Assembly: GCA_039811185.1 (NCBI GenBank)
Contig: JBDHYF010000004.1
Span: forward strand, 62,001 to 126,000
Direction: 5' to 3'
Source: JAEZDR01 sp039811185
Lineage (GTDB): Bacteria; Bacteroidota; Bacteroidia; Chitinophagales; Chitinophagaceae
Length of the DNA: 64,000 nt
In this document: positions 1-8,865 of the stretch, piece after piece
How positions within the stretch are numbered: the first letter of the stretch is position 1
Layout of the letters: each line of letters starts with the position of its first letter
Position numbers and translations under genes: made by a program
Notes under the pieces: model-generated
Seen by the model: only the letters and a program-made list of their open reading frames with translations
Told to the model about the DNA's origin: nothing
The model's database searches: none

Positions 1-1
1 C

Positions 2-250
2 AACAATAAATACCTGAGTGTTTTTCAAGAAAACGGAATGATTGCAAGCGGCATTAACCCCGAAACGGATTTAGTGGAAATTATTGAAATCCCCGAGCAT
101 CCTTTCTTTATCGGCGTACAATTTCATCCTGAGCTCAAAAGTACTGTTGAAGCTCCGGCGCCTTTGTTCGTTCACTTTGTGGAAGCCGCCAAACGTTATA
201 ACGAATACAAAACCGGCGCTGCAACACCGGCAGAAAAATCTAACTTATAA
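2..250 (+). CDS. pyrG: CTP synthase, C-terminal fragment
   Basis: This is the last 82 codons of CTP synthase, which makes CTP from UTP, ATP and glutamine in the cytoplasm. The frame is open from base 2 and the gene begins before the window. The segment is the end of the class I glutamine amidotransferase domain. GVQFHPELKS carries the catalytic His and Glu of the Cys-His-Glu triad, and the upstream FNNKYL-like and SGINPETDLVEIIE stretches match the family. A poorly conserved tail of about 15 residues follows (AATPAEKSNL end). The next gene starts 14 nt downstream on the same strand, so co-transcription is likely. Identity is clear; the partial state comes from the window edge, not from a mutation. 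Confidence 0.95.
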   Translation, partial: NNKYLSVFQENGMIASGINPETDLVEIIEIPEHPFFIGVQFHPELKSTVEAPAPLFVHFVEAAKRYNEYKTGAATPAEKSNL

Positions 251-264
251 ATGCTTTTTAAATA

Positions 265-2436
265 ATGAACAAGATGAAGCATCTGCTGATTGCGGTAGCG
301 CTTATTGTAGCTACAGGCATTCAGGCACAGCACAAGCTTTCCGAAGTTTTTACGGCTGAGGGCGACGCTTTTTACAGTTATCAAAACGGCGAAATATCGC
401 TAACCACCCTACCCAGCTTACAAGCGTCGGTTGCCGTTGCAAAAACGGAACTTGTATCTCCAAAAAACAAACTGCCACTTAAAATAAAAAACATCCAGCT
501 TTCAAAAGGAGGGTCGTTTCTACTGCTGTTTGCCAACACAAAAAAAGTATGGCGTTACGAAACAATGGGCGAGTACTTTGTTTACGACCTCAGTAAAAAG
601 TTGTTAAGAAAACTTGGAAAATCGCTCCCCGACAGTTCGCTGATGTTTGCAAAAATTTCGCCGAACGAGCAATACGCCGCTTATGTAAGCAGACACAACA
701 TCTATGTTGAAAGTCTTGCAACAGGCGAAATAAGGCAGGTTACGAATGATGGAAATGAAAGGGTAATCAACGGCACATTCGACTGGGCGTATGAAGAGGA
801 GTTTGGATGCCGCGACGGCTTTAGATGGAGCCCCGACAGCCGCTATATTGCTTTCTGGCAGGTTGATGCCACCAACATCAAAAACTTTTTGATGATCAAT
901 AACACCGACTCTGTTTACTCGTTTACCATACCCGTACAATATCCTGTTGTGGGTGAAGATCCATCGGCAGTTAGCCTGGCTTCTGTAGATGTTGAAAGCG
1001 GAAAGCGTGTGCTGATGCAGATTCCGGGCGACAGCAAGCAACATTATTTACCGAGAATGGAATGGATACCACAGAGCCACAGCCTGATTGTGCAGCAGCT
1101 CAACCGCAAGCAGAACGAGAGCTCTATCTTTATTGCCGATGCTGTTACCGGAAGTTCAACGCGGATATTTAAAGAAAATGATCATGCATGGATTGATATA
1201 AAGAGCCGTTGGAACGACGATGATCCGCGTGGATGGGAATGGCTCAACGAAAAAAACGACTTTCTATGGGTCAGTGAAAAAGAAGGATGGCGACAAGCCT
1301 ATTCCATTTCGTTGAACGGGGAAGTGAGGAAGATTTCCACGGAGGATTTCGATATCATCAGCCTTTGCGGCATTGATAAAAAAAATCAGTTCATTTACTT
1401 CACTGCATCGCCATCAAATGCAACGGAGGCATATTTATATCGCCAGTCGTTCCGTAAGCCATCGCGGGCGGAAAAGCTTACGCCGGCTGCCTTCAGCGGT
1501 ACCAACAGCTATGTATTTTCACCGGACACGAGATATGCCCAACACAGCTTCAGCAACATTGTAACTCCTCCTAAAAAAGCCTGGATAAGCACCGCTTCTC
1601 ATTCGTTTCTTACGGCTGCTCCGGAAGTTAACAACAACTACGGACCGGCAGCGTTTTTTACTGTAAAAACCGACGACGGCGTTACAATGGACGGCTACCT
1701 GATTACACCCAAAAATTTCGATCCTTCCAAAAAATATCCGGTGGTTTTTTACGTGTATGGAGAGCCGGGCGCAACCACTGTTTCCAATACCTATGGTGCA
1801 ATCGGAACTTATTTATATAATGGCGACATGCGTGCGGACGGCTATATTCAGATTTCGCTCGACAACCGCGGAACGCCGGCCCCAAAAGGCGCAGCATGGC
1901 GGAAATCCATCTATCGTAAAATAGGGCAAATCAACATCCGCGACCAGGCTTTGGGTGCAAAAAAACTACTTGCCACTTATCCGTTCATCGACAGCAGCCG
2001 CATGGCTGTTTGGGGCTGGAGCGGCGGAGGTTCTACAACACTGAATCTTTTGTTTCAGTATCCCGGCCTTTTTCAAACCGGCATTTCTATCGCACCGGTT
2101 ACAAACATGCTCACCTACGACAATATTTACGAGGAAAGATATATGGGCGTGCCATGGGAATCGAAGGCAGACTACGTTGCCGGATCACCGCTTTCTTATG
2201 CCGGAAATCTTCGCGGAAATTTACTTCTGATACACGGCACCGGCGATGACAATGTGCACTATCAAAACACTGAATTGCTGATTAACGAACTCATCGGCCA
2301 CAACAAAGTATTTCAGTTTATGAGTTATCCAAACCGAAGCCACAGCTTATCAGAAGGCGGGTATAAAACCTTTCAGCACCTCTCCACCACTTTCACTCAT
2401 TTCCTTAAAACTTTTTGCGCGCCCGGAGCACGATAA
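265..2436 (+). CDS. Secreted S9 dipeptidyl peptidase IV-like protease
   Basis: A 723-residue serine exopeptidase of the prolyl oligopeptidase clan, probably releasing Xaa-Pro dipeptides in the periplasm or outside the cell. Residues 1-22 form a signal peptide ending in IQA-Q. Residues of about 60-450 are the DPP-IV beta-propeller, with the family signature DWAYEEEF followed by a FRWSPDSRYIAF stretch. The alpha/beta-hydrolase domain carries GWSGGG (Ser586), HGTGDDNVH (Asp661) and NRSHS (His693). Triad spacing matches characterised DPP-IV enzymes. It sits between pyrG and pyrF, with its stop only 2 nt before the pyrF start. Family is secure; substrate preference is inferred from the family. Confidence 0.93.
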   Translation: MNKMKHLLIAVALIVATGIQAQHKLSEVFTAEGDAFYSYQNGEISLTTLPSLQASVAVAKTELVSPKNKLPLKIKNIQLSKGGSFLLLFANTKKVWRYETMGEYFVYDLSKKLLRKLGKSLPDSSLMFAKISPNEQYAAYVSRHNIYVESLATGEIRQVTNDGNERVINGTFDWAYEEEFGCRDGFRWSPDSRYIAFWQVDATNIKNFLMINNTDSVYSFTIPVQYPVVGEDPSAVSLASVDVESGKRVLMQIPGDSKQHYLPRMEWIPQSHSLIVQQLNRKQNESSIFIADAVTGSSTRIFKENDHAWIDIKSRWNDDDPRGWEWLNEKNDFLWVSEKEGWRQAYSISLNGEVRKISTEDFDIISLCGIDKKNQFIYFTASPSNATEAYLYRQSFRKPSRAEKLTPAAFSGTNSYVFSPDTRYAQHSFSNIVTPPKKAWISTASHSFLTAAPEVNNNYGPAAFFTVKTDDGVTMDGYLITPKNFDPSKKYPVVFYVYGEPGATTVSNTYGAIGTYLYNGDMRADGYIQISLDNRGTPAPKGAAWRKSIYRKIGQINIRDQALGAKKLLATYPFIDSSRMAVWGWSGGGSTTLNLLFQYPGLFQTGISIAPVTNMLTYDNIYEERYMGVPWESKADYVAGSPLSYAGNLRGNLLLIHGTGDDNVHYQNTELLINELIGHNKVFQFMSYPNRSHSLSEGGYKTFQHLSTTFTHFLKTFCAPGAR

Positions 2437-2438
2437 TT

Positions 2439-3251
2439 ATGACACGGAAACAGCTCATCGATTCAATCTTCCAACACCAAAGCTTTCTCTCCGTAGGCCT
2501 TGACACCGATGCGGAGAAATTGCCTGCCGGGCTGCCACGAAGCAAGAAGGGTATTTTAGAGTTCAATAAACGGGTGATAGATGCCACAACGCCCTACTGT
2601 GTTTCGTATAAATTAAACACGGCTTTTTATGAAGCGCGCGGCGTTGAAGGATGGGAAATTTTGGAAGAAACGCTTGCCATGATACCGTCGTCGCACTTCG
2701 CCATTGCCGATGCAAAAAGAGCCGACATCGGCAATACTTCCGCACAATACGCAAAAACCTTTTTCGACACTTTGGGTTTCGACGCCGTTACCGTTGCGCC
2801 TTATATGGGCGCAGACAGTCTGCTGCCCTTTTTAAATTATTCCGAAAAATTTACTATCGTGCTTGGCCTGACAAGCAACAGCGGAAGCAAAGACTTTCAG
2901 CAGTTAACTTGCGGCAACCGGTATTTATACGAGCATGTAATCGAACAGGTATCGCGATGGGGCACGCCCGATAATTTGATGTTCGTTGCCGGCGCTACAA
3001 AAGCCGGCGAATTGAAAAGGATACGAACGCTGGTTCCGGAAAATTTTCTTCTTGTTCCGGGTGTTGGCGCACAAGGCGGAAGTTTAACCGAAGTGGCCGA
3101 TAATGCGATGACCGCAGATTGCGGATTGCTTGTGAACGCAAGCAGGTCGGTTATTTACGCGTCTTCAGGGAATGACTTTGAAGTAGCCGCAGCGAATGCA
3201 GCACAATTGCTGCAACAGGAAATGAGTGCTCTTTTGAATAGACCAAGCTAA
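2439..3251 (+). CDS. pyrF: Orotidine 5'-phosphate decarboxylase, type 2
   Basis: Converts OMP to UMP, the last step of de novo UMP synthesis. The 270-residue length and the sequence fit the long type 2 PyrF subfamily. The catalytic motif ADAKRADIGNT provides the Asp-x-Lys-x-x-Asp array (Asp91, Lys93, Asp96). Other family blocks are SVGLDTD near the N-terminus and LVPGVGAQGG near the phosphate-binding end. The frame can be extended 8 codons upstream to a TTG, but that would run into the protease gene, and the ATG at 2439 gives the usual N-terminus. It lies 2 nt after the peptidase stop, so it is probably translated from the same mRNA. pyrG is two genes upstream, placing two pyrimidine genes in one transcription unit. 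It ends 1 nt before the convergent fmt. Confidence 0.95.
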   Translation: MTRKQLIDSIFQHQSFLSVGLDTDAEKLPAGLPRSKKGILEFNKRVIDATTPYCVSYKLNTAFYEARGVEGWEILEETLAMIPSSHFAIADAKRADIGNTSAQYAKTFFDTLGFDAVTVAPYMGADSLLPFLNYSEKFTIVLGLTSNSGSKDFQQLTCGNRYLYEHVIEQVSRWGTPDNLMFVAGATKAGELKRIRTLVPENFLLVPGVGAQGGSLTEVADNAMTADCGLLVNASRSVIYASSGNDFEVAAANAAQLLQQEMSALLNRPS

Positions 3252-3252
3252 A

Positions 3253-4203
3253 TTAAGTCAGCCGGTTGCCTCTTAAAAAAGCGTCTATGCCCATTCGTTT
3301 TTTTCCCTCCAACTGCAAATCATACACATGAATATTTCCATCGGCCGCAGCAAATTTTAAATAGCTTCTGTTATCTGTTTGAAAACTGCCGCAGGTTCCA
3401 ACCGGATGGCTATTGTCAACGGCTGCTTTAAATATCTTTAAACGCCTGCCATTTAAAAGGGTGTAAGCACCGGGGTAAGGACTTAGTCCTCTAATTTTAT
3501 TGTACACATCCTGAACGCGATTGTTCCAGTCGATTGCACAGTGCTCCGGAAAAATTTTCGGTGCGTGTCGAAGTGTCTCATCCGGCTGTGGCTGTTCTTT
3601 CTCTGTCAGGCTTCCTTCGGCGAGTTGTTGCACTGTTTTCACCAACAATCCGGCACCCACCCGCATCAATTTATCGTGCAATATTCCGGCATCATCATCC
3701 GGAAGTATCGGCACTTCTTCGCGCAGCAATATATTGCCGGTATCTATTTCGTGCTTCAATTTAAATGTGGTGACGCCGGTAACCGGTTCGCCATTGATGA
3801 TAGCGTGGTTGATGGGCGCTGCTCCGCGGTACTGCGGCAAGAGTGACGCATGCAGATTCACCGTACCCAACGGCGGCATGTTCCAAACCACTTCAGGCAA
3901 CATCCTGAATGCAACAATTATAAATAAATCGGCCTCGTAACTTCTTAAATCCGTGAGAAACCCTGCTCCTCTAAGCTTATCAGGTTGCAAAACCGGAAGC
4001 CCGTGTTGTACCGCATACTTCTTAACAGCACTTTCCGAGAGCAGCATTCCCCGGCCGGCAGGCTTATCAGGCGCAGTAACCACCGCAACTACGTTGCAAC
4101 CTGCATCGCGCAAGGCTTTCAGCGAGGCCACAGCAAACTCCGGCGTACCCATAAAAACAATTCTGAGATCTCTGAAATCTTCCATGTTATTCAAAATCTT
4201 CAT
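3253..4203 (-). CDS. fmt: Methionyl-tRNA formyltransferase
   Basis: Formylates the initiator Met-tRNA with 10-formyl-THF. The 316-residue protein has the N-terminal formyltransferase Rossmann domain (VFMGTPEFA at 16-24) and the family signature HASLLPQYRG (118-127). The catalytic trio Asn116, His118 and Asp154 is in place, followed by the C-terminal OB-like tRNA-binding domain. The start is ambiguous. The ATG at 4203 overlaps the upstream muramidase gene by 17 nt. A second in-frame ATG at 4185, one base after that gene's stop, gives the N-terminus MEDFRDLRIVFMGTPEF, which also fits the family. It is translationally linked to the NamZ-like gene and convergent with pyrF. Confidence 0.95.
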   Translation of the reverse strand: MKILNNMEDFRDLRIVFMGTPEFAVASLKALRDAGCNVVAVVTAPDKPAGRGMLLSESAVKKYAVQHGLPVLQPDKLRGAGFLTDLRSYEADLFIIVAFRMLPEVVWNMPPLGTVNLHASLLPQYRGAAPINHAIINGEPVTGVTTFKLKHEIDTGNILLREEVPILPDDDAGILHDKLMRVGAGLLVKTVQQLAEGSLTEKEQPQPDETLRHAPKIFPEHCAIDWNNRVQDVYNKIRGLSPYPGAYTLLNGRRLKIFKAAVDNSHPVGTCGSFQTDNRSYLKFAAADGNIHVYDLQLEGKKRMGIDAFLRGNRLT

Positions 4204-5440
4204 ATAACAAATACTTCTTCCTGACTTTTTTAAACGCCTTTAAATCCGATTGCCAGCTGCTCCTGATCGTGGCTTCTGAAGCTCCGGCTTTTATCTGCTG
4301 CATTAGCAGTCCGTTTCCGGATAATTTATTGAAGAAAAAATCTTGCGGCTTAGGATTTTCTTTTTTCGAAACGAGAAAGAAAGACGGCTTGTTTTTGAAA
4401 ACCGAATAAGCACGAAGCAGCCACGACAAATCGATTCGATGTGGATGTTGCTGAAGGACTTTATTCTCGGATAAATGAATGTTCCAGCCAAAACACTGCT
4501 GATGTAAAAATTTCGGAGAAAGCGCTCCTTCTCTTGCAGTGGGTGTAAACGAATACAAGTTTGAAGGGAGATCGGGATGGCCGAAAATTTCGAACGGATG
4601 TTCTGTGCCCCTGCCCTCGCTAAGCACTGTTCCTTCGAAGAAACAAGTGGAGGGATAACGATAAATTGCCGACATATCCGGCAGGTTCGGCGAAGGCTTA
4701 ACCGGCAGTTTGTACTTGTCGGAGTGTTTGTAATTCTTTACGGGAATAATGCTTATCGCATGCGCCTTATCCGCATCTTCATAGTGTTTCATGGCCGAAG
4801 CGCTTAGCCATTTTTCGCCCAACAACATTTGTGCATACTCGCCTATCGTCATGCCATAAACCACGGGCACGGGTTGCATTCCTACAAAGCTTTTGAACTC
4901 GGGTTGAAGCACGGGACCATCCACATAAAAACCATTCGGATTGGGCCTGTCTAAAATTAACAGCGGCTTCTTCAACTCGAGGGCAGCTTCCATAAAATCC
5001 TGAAGCGAAGAAATGTAGGTGTAAAATCTCACGCCCACATCCTGAATGTCGAAAATCAGCATATCAATATCCGCTACATCATCGGCAGTGGGCTTCCGCT
5101 TGCTTCCATAAAGTGAAACAACGGCAATTCCGGTGCGGGCATCAATGCCCGAGGCAACTTTTTCACCTGCGTCGGCCGTTCCGCGAAAGCCGTGTTCCGG
5201 TGCAAAAACTTTTCTTACGTCAACACCATTTTCTCTCAGCAGGTCAACCAAATGCTTATCGCCAACAACGGAGGTATGGTTGGCGAAAACGCCTACCCGC
5301 CGGCCCTTCAGCAACGGCAGGTATTCGGCCGTGGCGTAGGCCCCGGGCTCAATCAGGGCTGAAAATGATTGTGCATTTTTTTGGGCAGCGCAGGAAAAAA
5401 GCAGGGAGAAGGAAATCAGAAAGAGCATCCATTTTTTCAT
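4187..5440 (-). CDS. NamZ-like exo-beta-N-acetylmuramidase lipoprotein (DUF1343)
   Basis: A 417-residue DUF1343 protein. Characterised members (NamZ) release terminal MurNAc from peptidoglycan fragments, so a role in wall recycling is likely. I chose the ATG at 5440 rather than 5455 because it gives a proper signal peptide, MKKWMLFLISFSLLFSC, with a lipobox ending at Cys17. Family blocks visible are VGVFANHTS, APEHGFRG, LIFDIQDVGVRFYTY, ILDRPNPNG and VYGMTIGEYA. It is probably anchored in the outer or inner membrane facing the periplasm. It overlaps fmt by 17 nt (or abuts it, depending on the fmt start), an arrangement without an obvious functional reason. Confidence 0.9.
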   Translation of the reverse strand: MKKWMLFLISFSLLFSCAAQKNAQSFSALIEPGAYATAEYLPLLKGRRVGVFANHTSVVGDKHLVDLLRENGVDVRKVFAPEHGFRGTADAGEKVASGIDARTGIAVVSLYGSKRKPTADDVADIDMLIFDIQDVGVRFYTYISSLQDFMEAALELKKPLLILDRPNPNGFYVDGPVLQPEFKSFVGMQPVPVVYGMTIGEYAQMLLGEKWLSASAMKHYEDADKAHAISIIPVKNYKHSDKYKLPVKPSPNLPDMSAIYRYPSTCFFEGTVLSEGRGTEHPFEIFGHPDLPSNLYSFTPTAREGALSPKFLHQQCFGWNIHLSENKVLQQHPHRIDLSWLLRAYSVFKNKPSFFLVSKKENPKPQDFFFNKLSGNGLLMQQIKAGASEATIRSSWQSDLKAFKKVRKKYLLYEDFE

Positions 5441-5505
5441 AAAAACAAAATACAAACTTATTAAAATATAGCCGTCTCAATTCAGATTTCGTTGGGTGAA
5501 AACCT

Positions 5506-5513
5506 TACATTCG
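5506..5513 (+). promoter_or_regulatory. Possible -7 box TACATTCG before the FKBP gene
   Basis: TACATTCG resembles the Bacteroidota -7 consensus TAnnTTTG with one mismatch and is followed by C. It would give a leader of about 70 nt before the ATG at 5592. No TTG element lies at the expected 17-20 nt upstream, so support is weak. Confidence 0.3.
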
Positions 5514-5591
5514 CAGCCTTAACCGGTAAATATTTCGGTAACACAAGCGATGATGGGACTGTTTTTGAGAGGTTATGAAAAATAATTTTTT

Positions 5592-6047
5592 ATGCAAGAA
5601 GTTAAAAAAGGCGACACCATTAAGGTGCATTACAAGGGTACGCTTAACGACGGAACCGTTTTCGACAGCAGTGAAAACCGTGAACCCTTAGAATTTGAAG
5701 TGGGCAGCGGAATGGTGATTCCGGGCTTCGACAATGGCGTGATGGGAATGCATATCGGCGACAAAAAAACCGTTAACATTCCTGCCGGTGAGGCTTACGG
5801 TGAATTGCAGAATGAGCTGTTTCTTGAATTCCCTATCAATCAGTTTCCGGCTGATCTTAAACCGGAAGTGGGAATGCAGTTAAGCATGAGCAACACGCAG
5901 GGACAACAATTTCCGGTTGCTATAAAAGAAGTGAAAGAGGAAGTGGTTATTCTTGATGCCAATCATCCGCTTGCCGGAAAAGACCTGACATTCGATTTGG
6001 AACTTGTAGATATTCAGTCTAAAAGTCCGCTGATAATAATGCCTTAA
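5592..6047 (+). CDS. FKBP-type peptidyl-prolyl isomerase, SlyD-like
   Basis: A 151-residue cytoplasmic FKBP-type prolyl isomerase with chaperone activity expected from the SlyD architecture. The split FKBP fold is visible: VKKGDTIKVHYKGTL and GTVFDSS at the N-terminus, GSGMVIPGFDNGVMGM, then the inserted-flap region (about residues 70-130, QFPVAIKEV...DANHPLAG), closing with LTFDLELVDI. The NHPLAGKDL block is typical of SlyD-like proteins. No signal peptide and no His-rich metal-binding tail as in E. coli SlyD. It is a single-gene unit: the gene upstream is divergent and a strong terminator follows directly. Confidence 0.92.
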   Translation: MQEVKKGDTIKVHYKGTLNDGTVFDSSENREPLEFEVGSGMVIPGFDNGVMGMHIGDKKTVNIPAGEAYGELQNELFLEFPINQFPADLKPEVGMQLSMSNTQGQQFPVAIKEVKEEVVILDANHPLAGKDLTFDLELVDIQSKSPLIIMP

Positions 6048-6055
6048 TTGAAGTG

Positions 6056-6085
6056 ATCCCGGTTAAGAGCCGGGATTTTTGTTTT
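6056..6085 (+). terminator. Intrinsic terminator after the FKBP gene
   Basis: Perfect 7-bp stem ATCCCGG (6056-6062) / CCGGGAT (6070-6076) with a 7-nt loop, followed by a T-rich tract (TTTTTGTTTT). It begins 9 nt after the FKBP stop and separates that gene from trmD. Confidence 0.85.
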
Positions 6086-6103
6086 GCAATTCTTTATTTT
6101 TCA

Positions 6104-6790
6104 ATGATGACCATCGACATTCTTACAGTTGTTCCTGAACTGCTGGAAGGACCTTTCAGCCATAGCATACTAAAACGTGCACGTGACAAGGGTTTGCTTG
6201 AAGTGCGTGTGATTCAGCTGAAAGACTGGGCAATAAACAACTATGGGCAAGTAGACGATTACCAATACGGCGGCGGCGCAGGAATGGTGATGATGTGCGA
6301 ACCGCTGGCCAACGCCATTGAATCGTTGCAGAAAGAAAAAAAATATGATGAAATCATCTATTTAACGCCGGACGGAAAACCCTTTAACCAAAAAACAGCC
6401 AACCGGCTTTCACTGAACCAGCACCTGCTGATGATTTGTGGTCATTATAAAGGCATCGACCAGCGCATTCGCGATTTGTTTGTAACGATGGAAGTTTCGG
6501 TGGGCGATTTTGTGCTTAGCGGAGGAGAACTTGCCGCAGCCATCGTTACCGACGCAGTCGGCAGGCTGATTCCCGGTGTACTGAACGATGAAACATCTGC
6601 GCTCACCGACTCTTTTCAAGACAACCTTCTGGCGCCGCCCGTCTATACCCGACCGGCCGATTTCCGGGGTTTGAAAGTTCCGGATATTTTGCTCAGCGGC
6701 GATCCGAAGCGGGTGGAAAACTGGCGTTATGAAGAAGCCCTTAAAAGAACTTCAGAACGACGGCCCGATTTACTTGATGAAAATGATTAA
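6104..6790 (+). CDS. trmD: tRNA (guanine-N1)-methyltransferase
   Basis: Methylates G37 in tRNAs that read CNN-type codons, which prevents frameshifting. The 228-residue protein has the SPOUT trefoil-knot fold signatures: DDYQYGGGAGMVM, GHYKGIDQR and SVGDFVLSGGELAA. It opens with the typical TrmD N-terminus, TIDILTVVPELLEGPF. Two adjacent ATGs (6104 and 6107) are possible starts. An upstream extension to 6053 would run through the terminator hairpin and is not credible. The gene overlaps the following acetyltransferase by one base (TAATG), so the two are co-translated. Confidence 0.95.
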   Translation: MMTIDILTVVPELLEGPFSHSILKRARDKGLLEVRVIQLKDWAINNYGQVDDYQYGGGAGMVMMCEPLANAIESLQKEKKYDEIIYLTPDGKPFNQKTANRLSLNQHLLMICGHYKGIDQRIRDLFVTMEVSVGDFVLSGGELAAAIVTDAVGRLIPGVLNDETSALTDSFQDNLLAPPVYTRPADFRGLKVPDILLSGDPKRVENWRYEEALKRTSERRPDLLDEND

Positions 6791-7242
6791 TGATGAAAAC
6801 CACAATCAGGCGGGCGGTTGCTGCTGACTGTTCGCGAATGTTGGAACTGGTGCAAGAACTTGCGGCTTATGAAAACGCAGCCGGCGAAGTTACGATTGAT
6901 GTTGAGGCTTTCTGCCAAAGCGGTTTCGGCCCAAACCCTGTGTGGTGGGCCTTTGTAGCAGAAGTGGAAGGCCACATTGTTGCTTTCGCGCTTTATTACA
7001 TCCGGTTTTCTACCTGGAAAGGAGAACGCATGTATTTGGAGGATATCATCACCACGCAAGCTTTTCGGGGTAAAGGAATCGGCGCCGGGCTGATGGAGGC
7101 CTTGATTGCGGAGGCGAGATTGAAGAATTACTCCGCTATTTGCTGGCAGGTACTTGAATGGAACAAGCCTGCCATAAACTTCTACAAAAAGTACAACGCC
7201 CGCTTCGACGGCGAATGGCTGAACGTTGTAATGGATGTTTAA
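6790..7242 (+). CDS. GNAT family N-acetyltransferase
   Basis: A 150-residue acetyl-CoA-dependent N-acetyltransferase. The acetyl-CoA pyrophosphate loop is QAFRGKGIGAGLM (about residues 94-106). The order of blocks (IRRAVAADCSRMLELVQELA..., YLEDI, then the C-terminal VLEWNKPAINFYKKYNA) resembles diamine or thialysine N-acetyltransferases. The substrate cannot be read from sequence. It starts inside the trmD stop codon (TAATG), so it is translationally coupled. It ends by overlapping the convergent fabD by 4 bp. Confidence 0.88.
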   Translation: MMKTTIRRAVAADCSRMLELVQELAAYENAAGEVTIDVEAFCQSGFGPNPVWWAFVAEVEGHIVAFALYYIRFSTWKGERMYLEDIITTQAFRGKGIGAGLMEALIAEARLKNYSAICWQVLEWNKPAINFYKKYNARFDGEWLNVVMDV

Positions 7243-8129
7243 GAAATGCCGTCGGTTATCATTGTCTTATTAATCTTTAGCACCAATCCTTGTAAAACCT
7301 TTCCCGGCCCTGCTTCCGTGAAATGAGAGCATCCGTCGTTTATCATTGCCTCCACCGTCTGCGTCCACTTAACTGCGCCGGTAAGCTGATTTATAAGATT
7401 CTGTTTGATGGCATCCGGATCGATAACAGCAGACGCCGTTACGTTTTGATAGATGGGGCAAAAAGGCGTATCGAAAGATGTTGAAGCGATAGCTTTTTCG
7501 AGTTCAACTCTTGCGGGTTCCATCAGCGGGCTGTGAAACGCACCGCCCACGGGTAGTATAAGCGCTCTTTTTGCGCCGGCTGCCTTCAGTGCGTCGCAGG
7601 CCTTTTCCACCCCCGCCTTTGTTCCGCTGATCACAAGCTGTCCGGGGCAGTTATAATTTGCCGCAACCACTACTTCACCGGATGAGCGCTGCACTTCGTT
7701 GCAAACCGCTTCCACTTTTTCATCGTCGAGTCCTAACACGGCCGCCATCGTTGAGGGATTCATTTCACAGGCTTTTTGCATGGCCGATGCACGGATGCTC
7801 ACCAGTTGAAGCGCGTCTTCAAAACTTAAACATCCGTTCGCAACGAGCGCAGAAAATTCGCCAAGGCTGTGGCCCGCCACCATGTCGGGCTTGGCTGCGT
7901 CGAGCGTTTTAAAAGCCGCTACAGAATGCAGAAAAACGGCTGGCTGCGTTACCCTTGTTTGCTTCAAATCCTCTTCACTTCCATTAAACATAATGTCGGT
8001 GATGTTGAAGCCTAAAATTTCGTTTGCCGCAGCAAAAAGCGCTTTCGCATGTTCGCTTCCTTCAAATAATGATTTTCCCATTCCGGCAAACTGACTGCCC
8101 TGACCGGGAAATACAAATGCGTGTTTCAT
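7239..8129 (-). CDS. fabD: Malonyl-CoA:ACP transacylase
   Basis: Loads malonyl groups onto acyl carrier protein for fatty acid synthesis. The 296-residue length is typical. The N-terminal FPGQGSQ motif, nucleophile elbow GHSLGEF (Ser88) and catalytic His199 in GGAFHSPLM are all present. It is the last gene of a leftward run rfaE1-ispD-fabD, 39 nt after ispD. Its 3' end overlaps the convergent acetyltransferase by 4 bp. Identification is secure. Confidence 0.96.
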   Translation of the reverse strand: MKHAFVFPGQGSQFAGMGKSLFEGSEHAKALFAAANEILGFNITDIMFNGSEEDLKQTRVTQPAVFLHSVAAFKTLDAAKPDMVAGHSLGEFSALVANGCLSFEDALQLVSIRASAMQKACEMNPSTMAAVLGLDDEKVEAVCNEVQRSSGEVVVAANYNCPGQLVISGTKAGVEKACDALKAAGAKRALILPVGGAFHSPLMEPARVELEKAIASTSFDTPFCPIYQNVTASAVIDPDAIKQNLINQLTGAVKWTQTVEAMINDGCSHFTEAGPGKVLQGLVLKINKTMITDGIS

Positions 8130-8168
8130 GATGATATTTTTTATAGCAGAATGAAGTTGGGTTGCACA

Positions 8169-8858
8169 TCAGGCTGCTGTGTGATTCGTTAATTTTTGTT
8201 TGAGCAAATGATCGGCAATAATCAAATCGATTGGCCGGGTAATTTTAATGTTTTCGTATTCTCCTTCTATCAAACTCACCGGTTGTCCAAAGGCTTCCAC
8301 AACGGATGCTTCGTCGGTAAACTCATTGTTCACTGCCGACTGATAAGCGGGCTGTATTACCGTGCTGATAAAGGTTTGAGGCGTTTGAATAATGGCGATA
8401 TTGTTGCGGTCTTCAACAGAATGTGTATCGTTGTTTAATTTGCGGATGCTGTCGGTGGCAAGTACGTAAGGCACGGCACTTCCCTTGCTGAGCGCCTGCT
8501 CGTAACATCTTTTAATCAGGGTCGTGGACACTAAACACCGGGCGCCATCATGTACGAAAATAACGCCGTCGCCCACAATTGCGGTTAATCCGTTCCTGAC
8601 CGACTGAAACCTCGTACTGCCGCCTTCCACAACCGTAATGCGCTTCAGTTCTTCTTCAGAAAAAATGTCGTTACAAGACACCATGTACGCCTTTGGCAAC
8701 ACCAGTATAACCTTTAGATCGGAATAAGCATCTAAAAAACTGATCACACTGTACCAGATAATCGGCCGGTTGTGTATGAGCAGGAATTGCTTTGGTGTTG
8801 CAGCGTTCATTCGGGAACCCGTTCCTCCTGCAACAATAACGGCATATTTATTCTCCAT
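8169..8858 (-). CDS. ispD: 2-C-methyl-D-erythritol 4-phosphate cytidylyltransferase
   Basis: Third step of the non-mevalonate isoprenoid pathway, forming CDP-ME from MEP and CTP. The 229-residue protein starts with the nucleotidyltransferase loop AVIVAGGTGSRM (6-17) and the following TPKQF. It also has VHDGARCLV and DEASVVEAFG, both conserved in IspD. It lies 7 nt after rfaE1 and 39 nt before fabD. The conserved T-P-K-Q-F element makes IspD more likely than a ribitol-phosphate cytidylyltransferase, although the families are close. Confidence 0.93.
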   Translation of the reverse strand: MENKYAVIVAGGTGSRMNAATPKQFLLIHNRPIIWYSVISFLDAYSDLKVILVLPKAYMVSCNDIFSEEELKRITVVEGGSTRFQSVRNGLTAIVGDGVIFVHDGARCLVSTTLIKRCYEQALSKGSAVPYVLATDSIRKLNNDTHSVEDRNNIAIIQTPQTFISTVIQPAYQSAVNNEFTDEASVVEAFGQPVSLIEGEYENIKITRPIDLIIADHLLKQKLTNHTAA

Positions 8859-8865
8859 GCGGAAA

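Noticed and set aside
604..1044. Long antisense frame within the DPP-IV-like gene
   Set aside because: No recognisable domain, and the opposite frame has a full peptidase with intact triad. It is a shadow frame.
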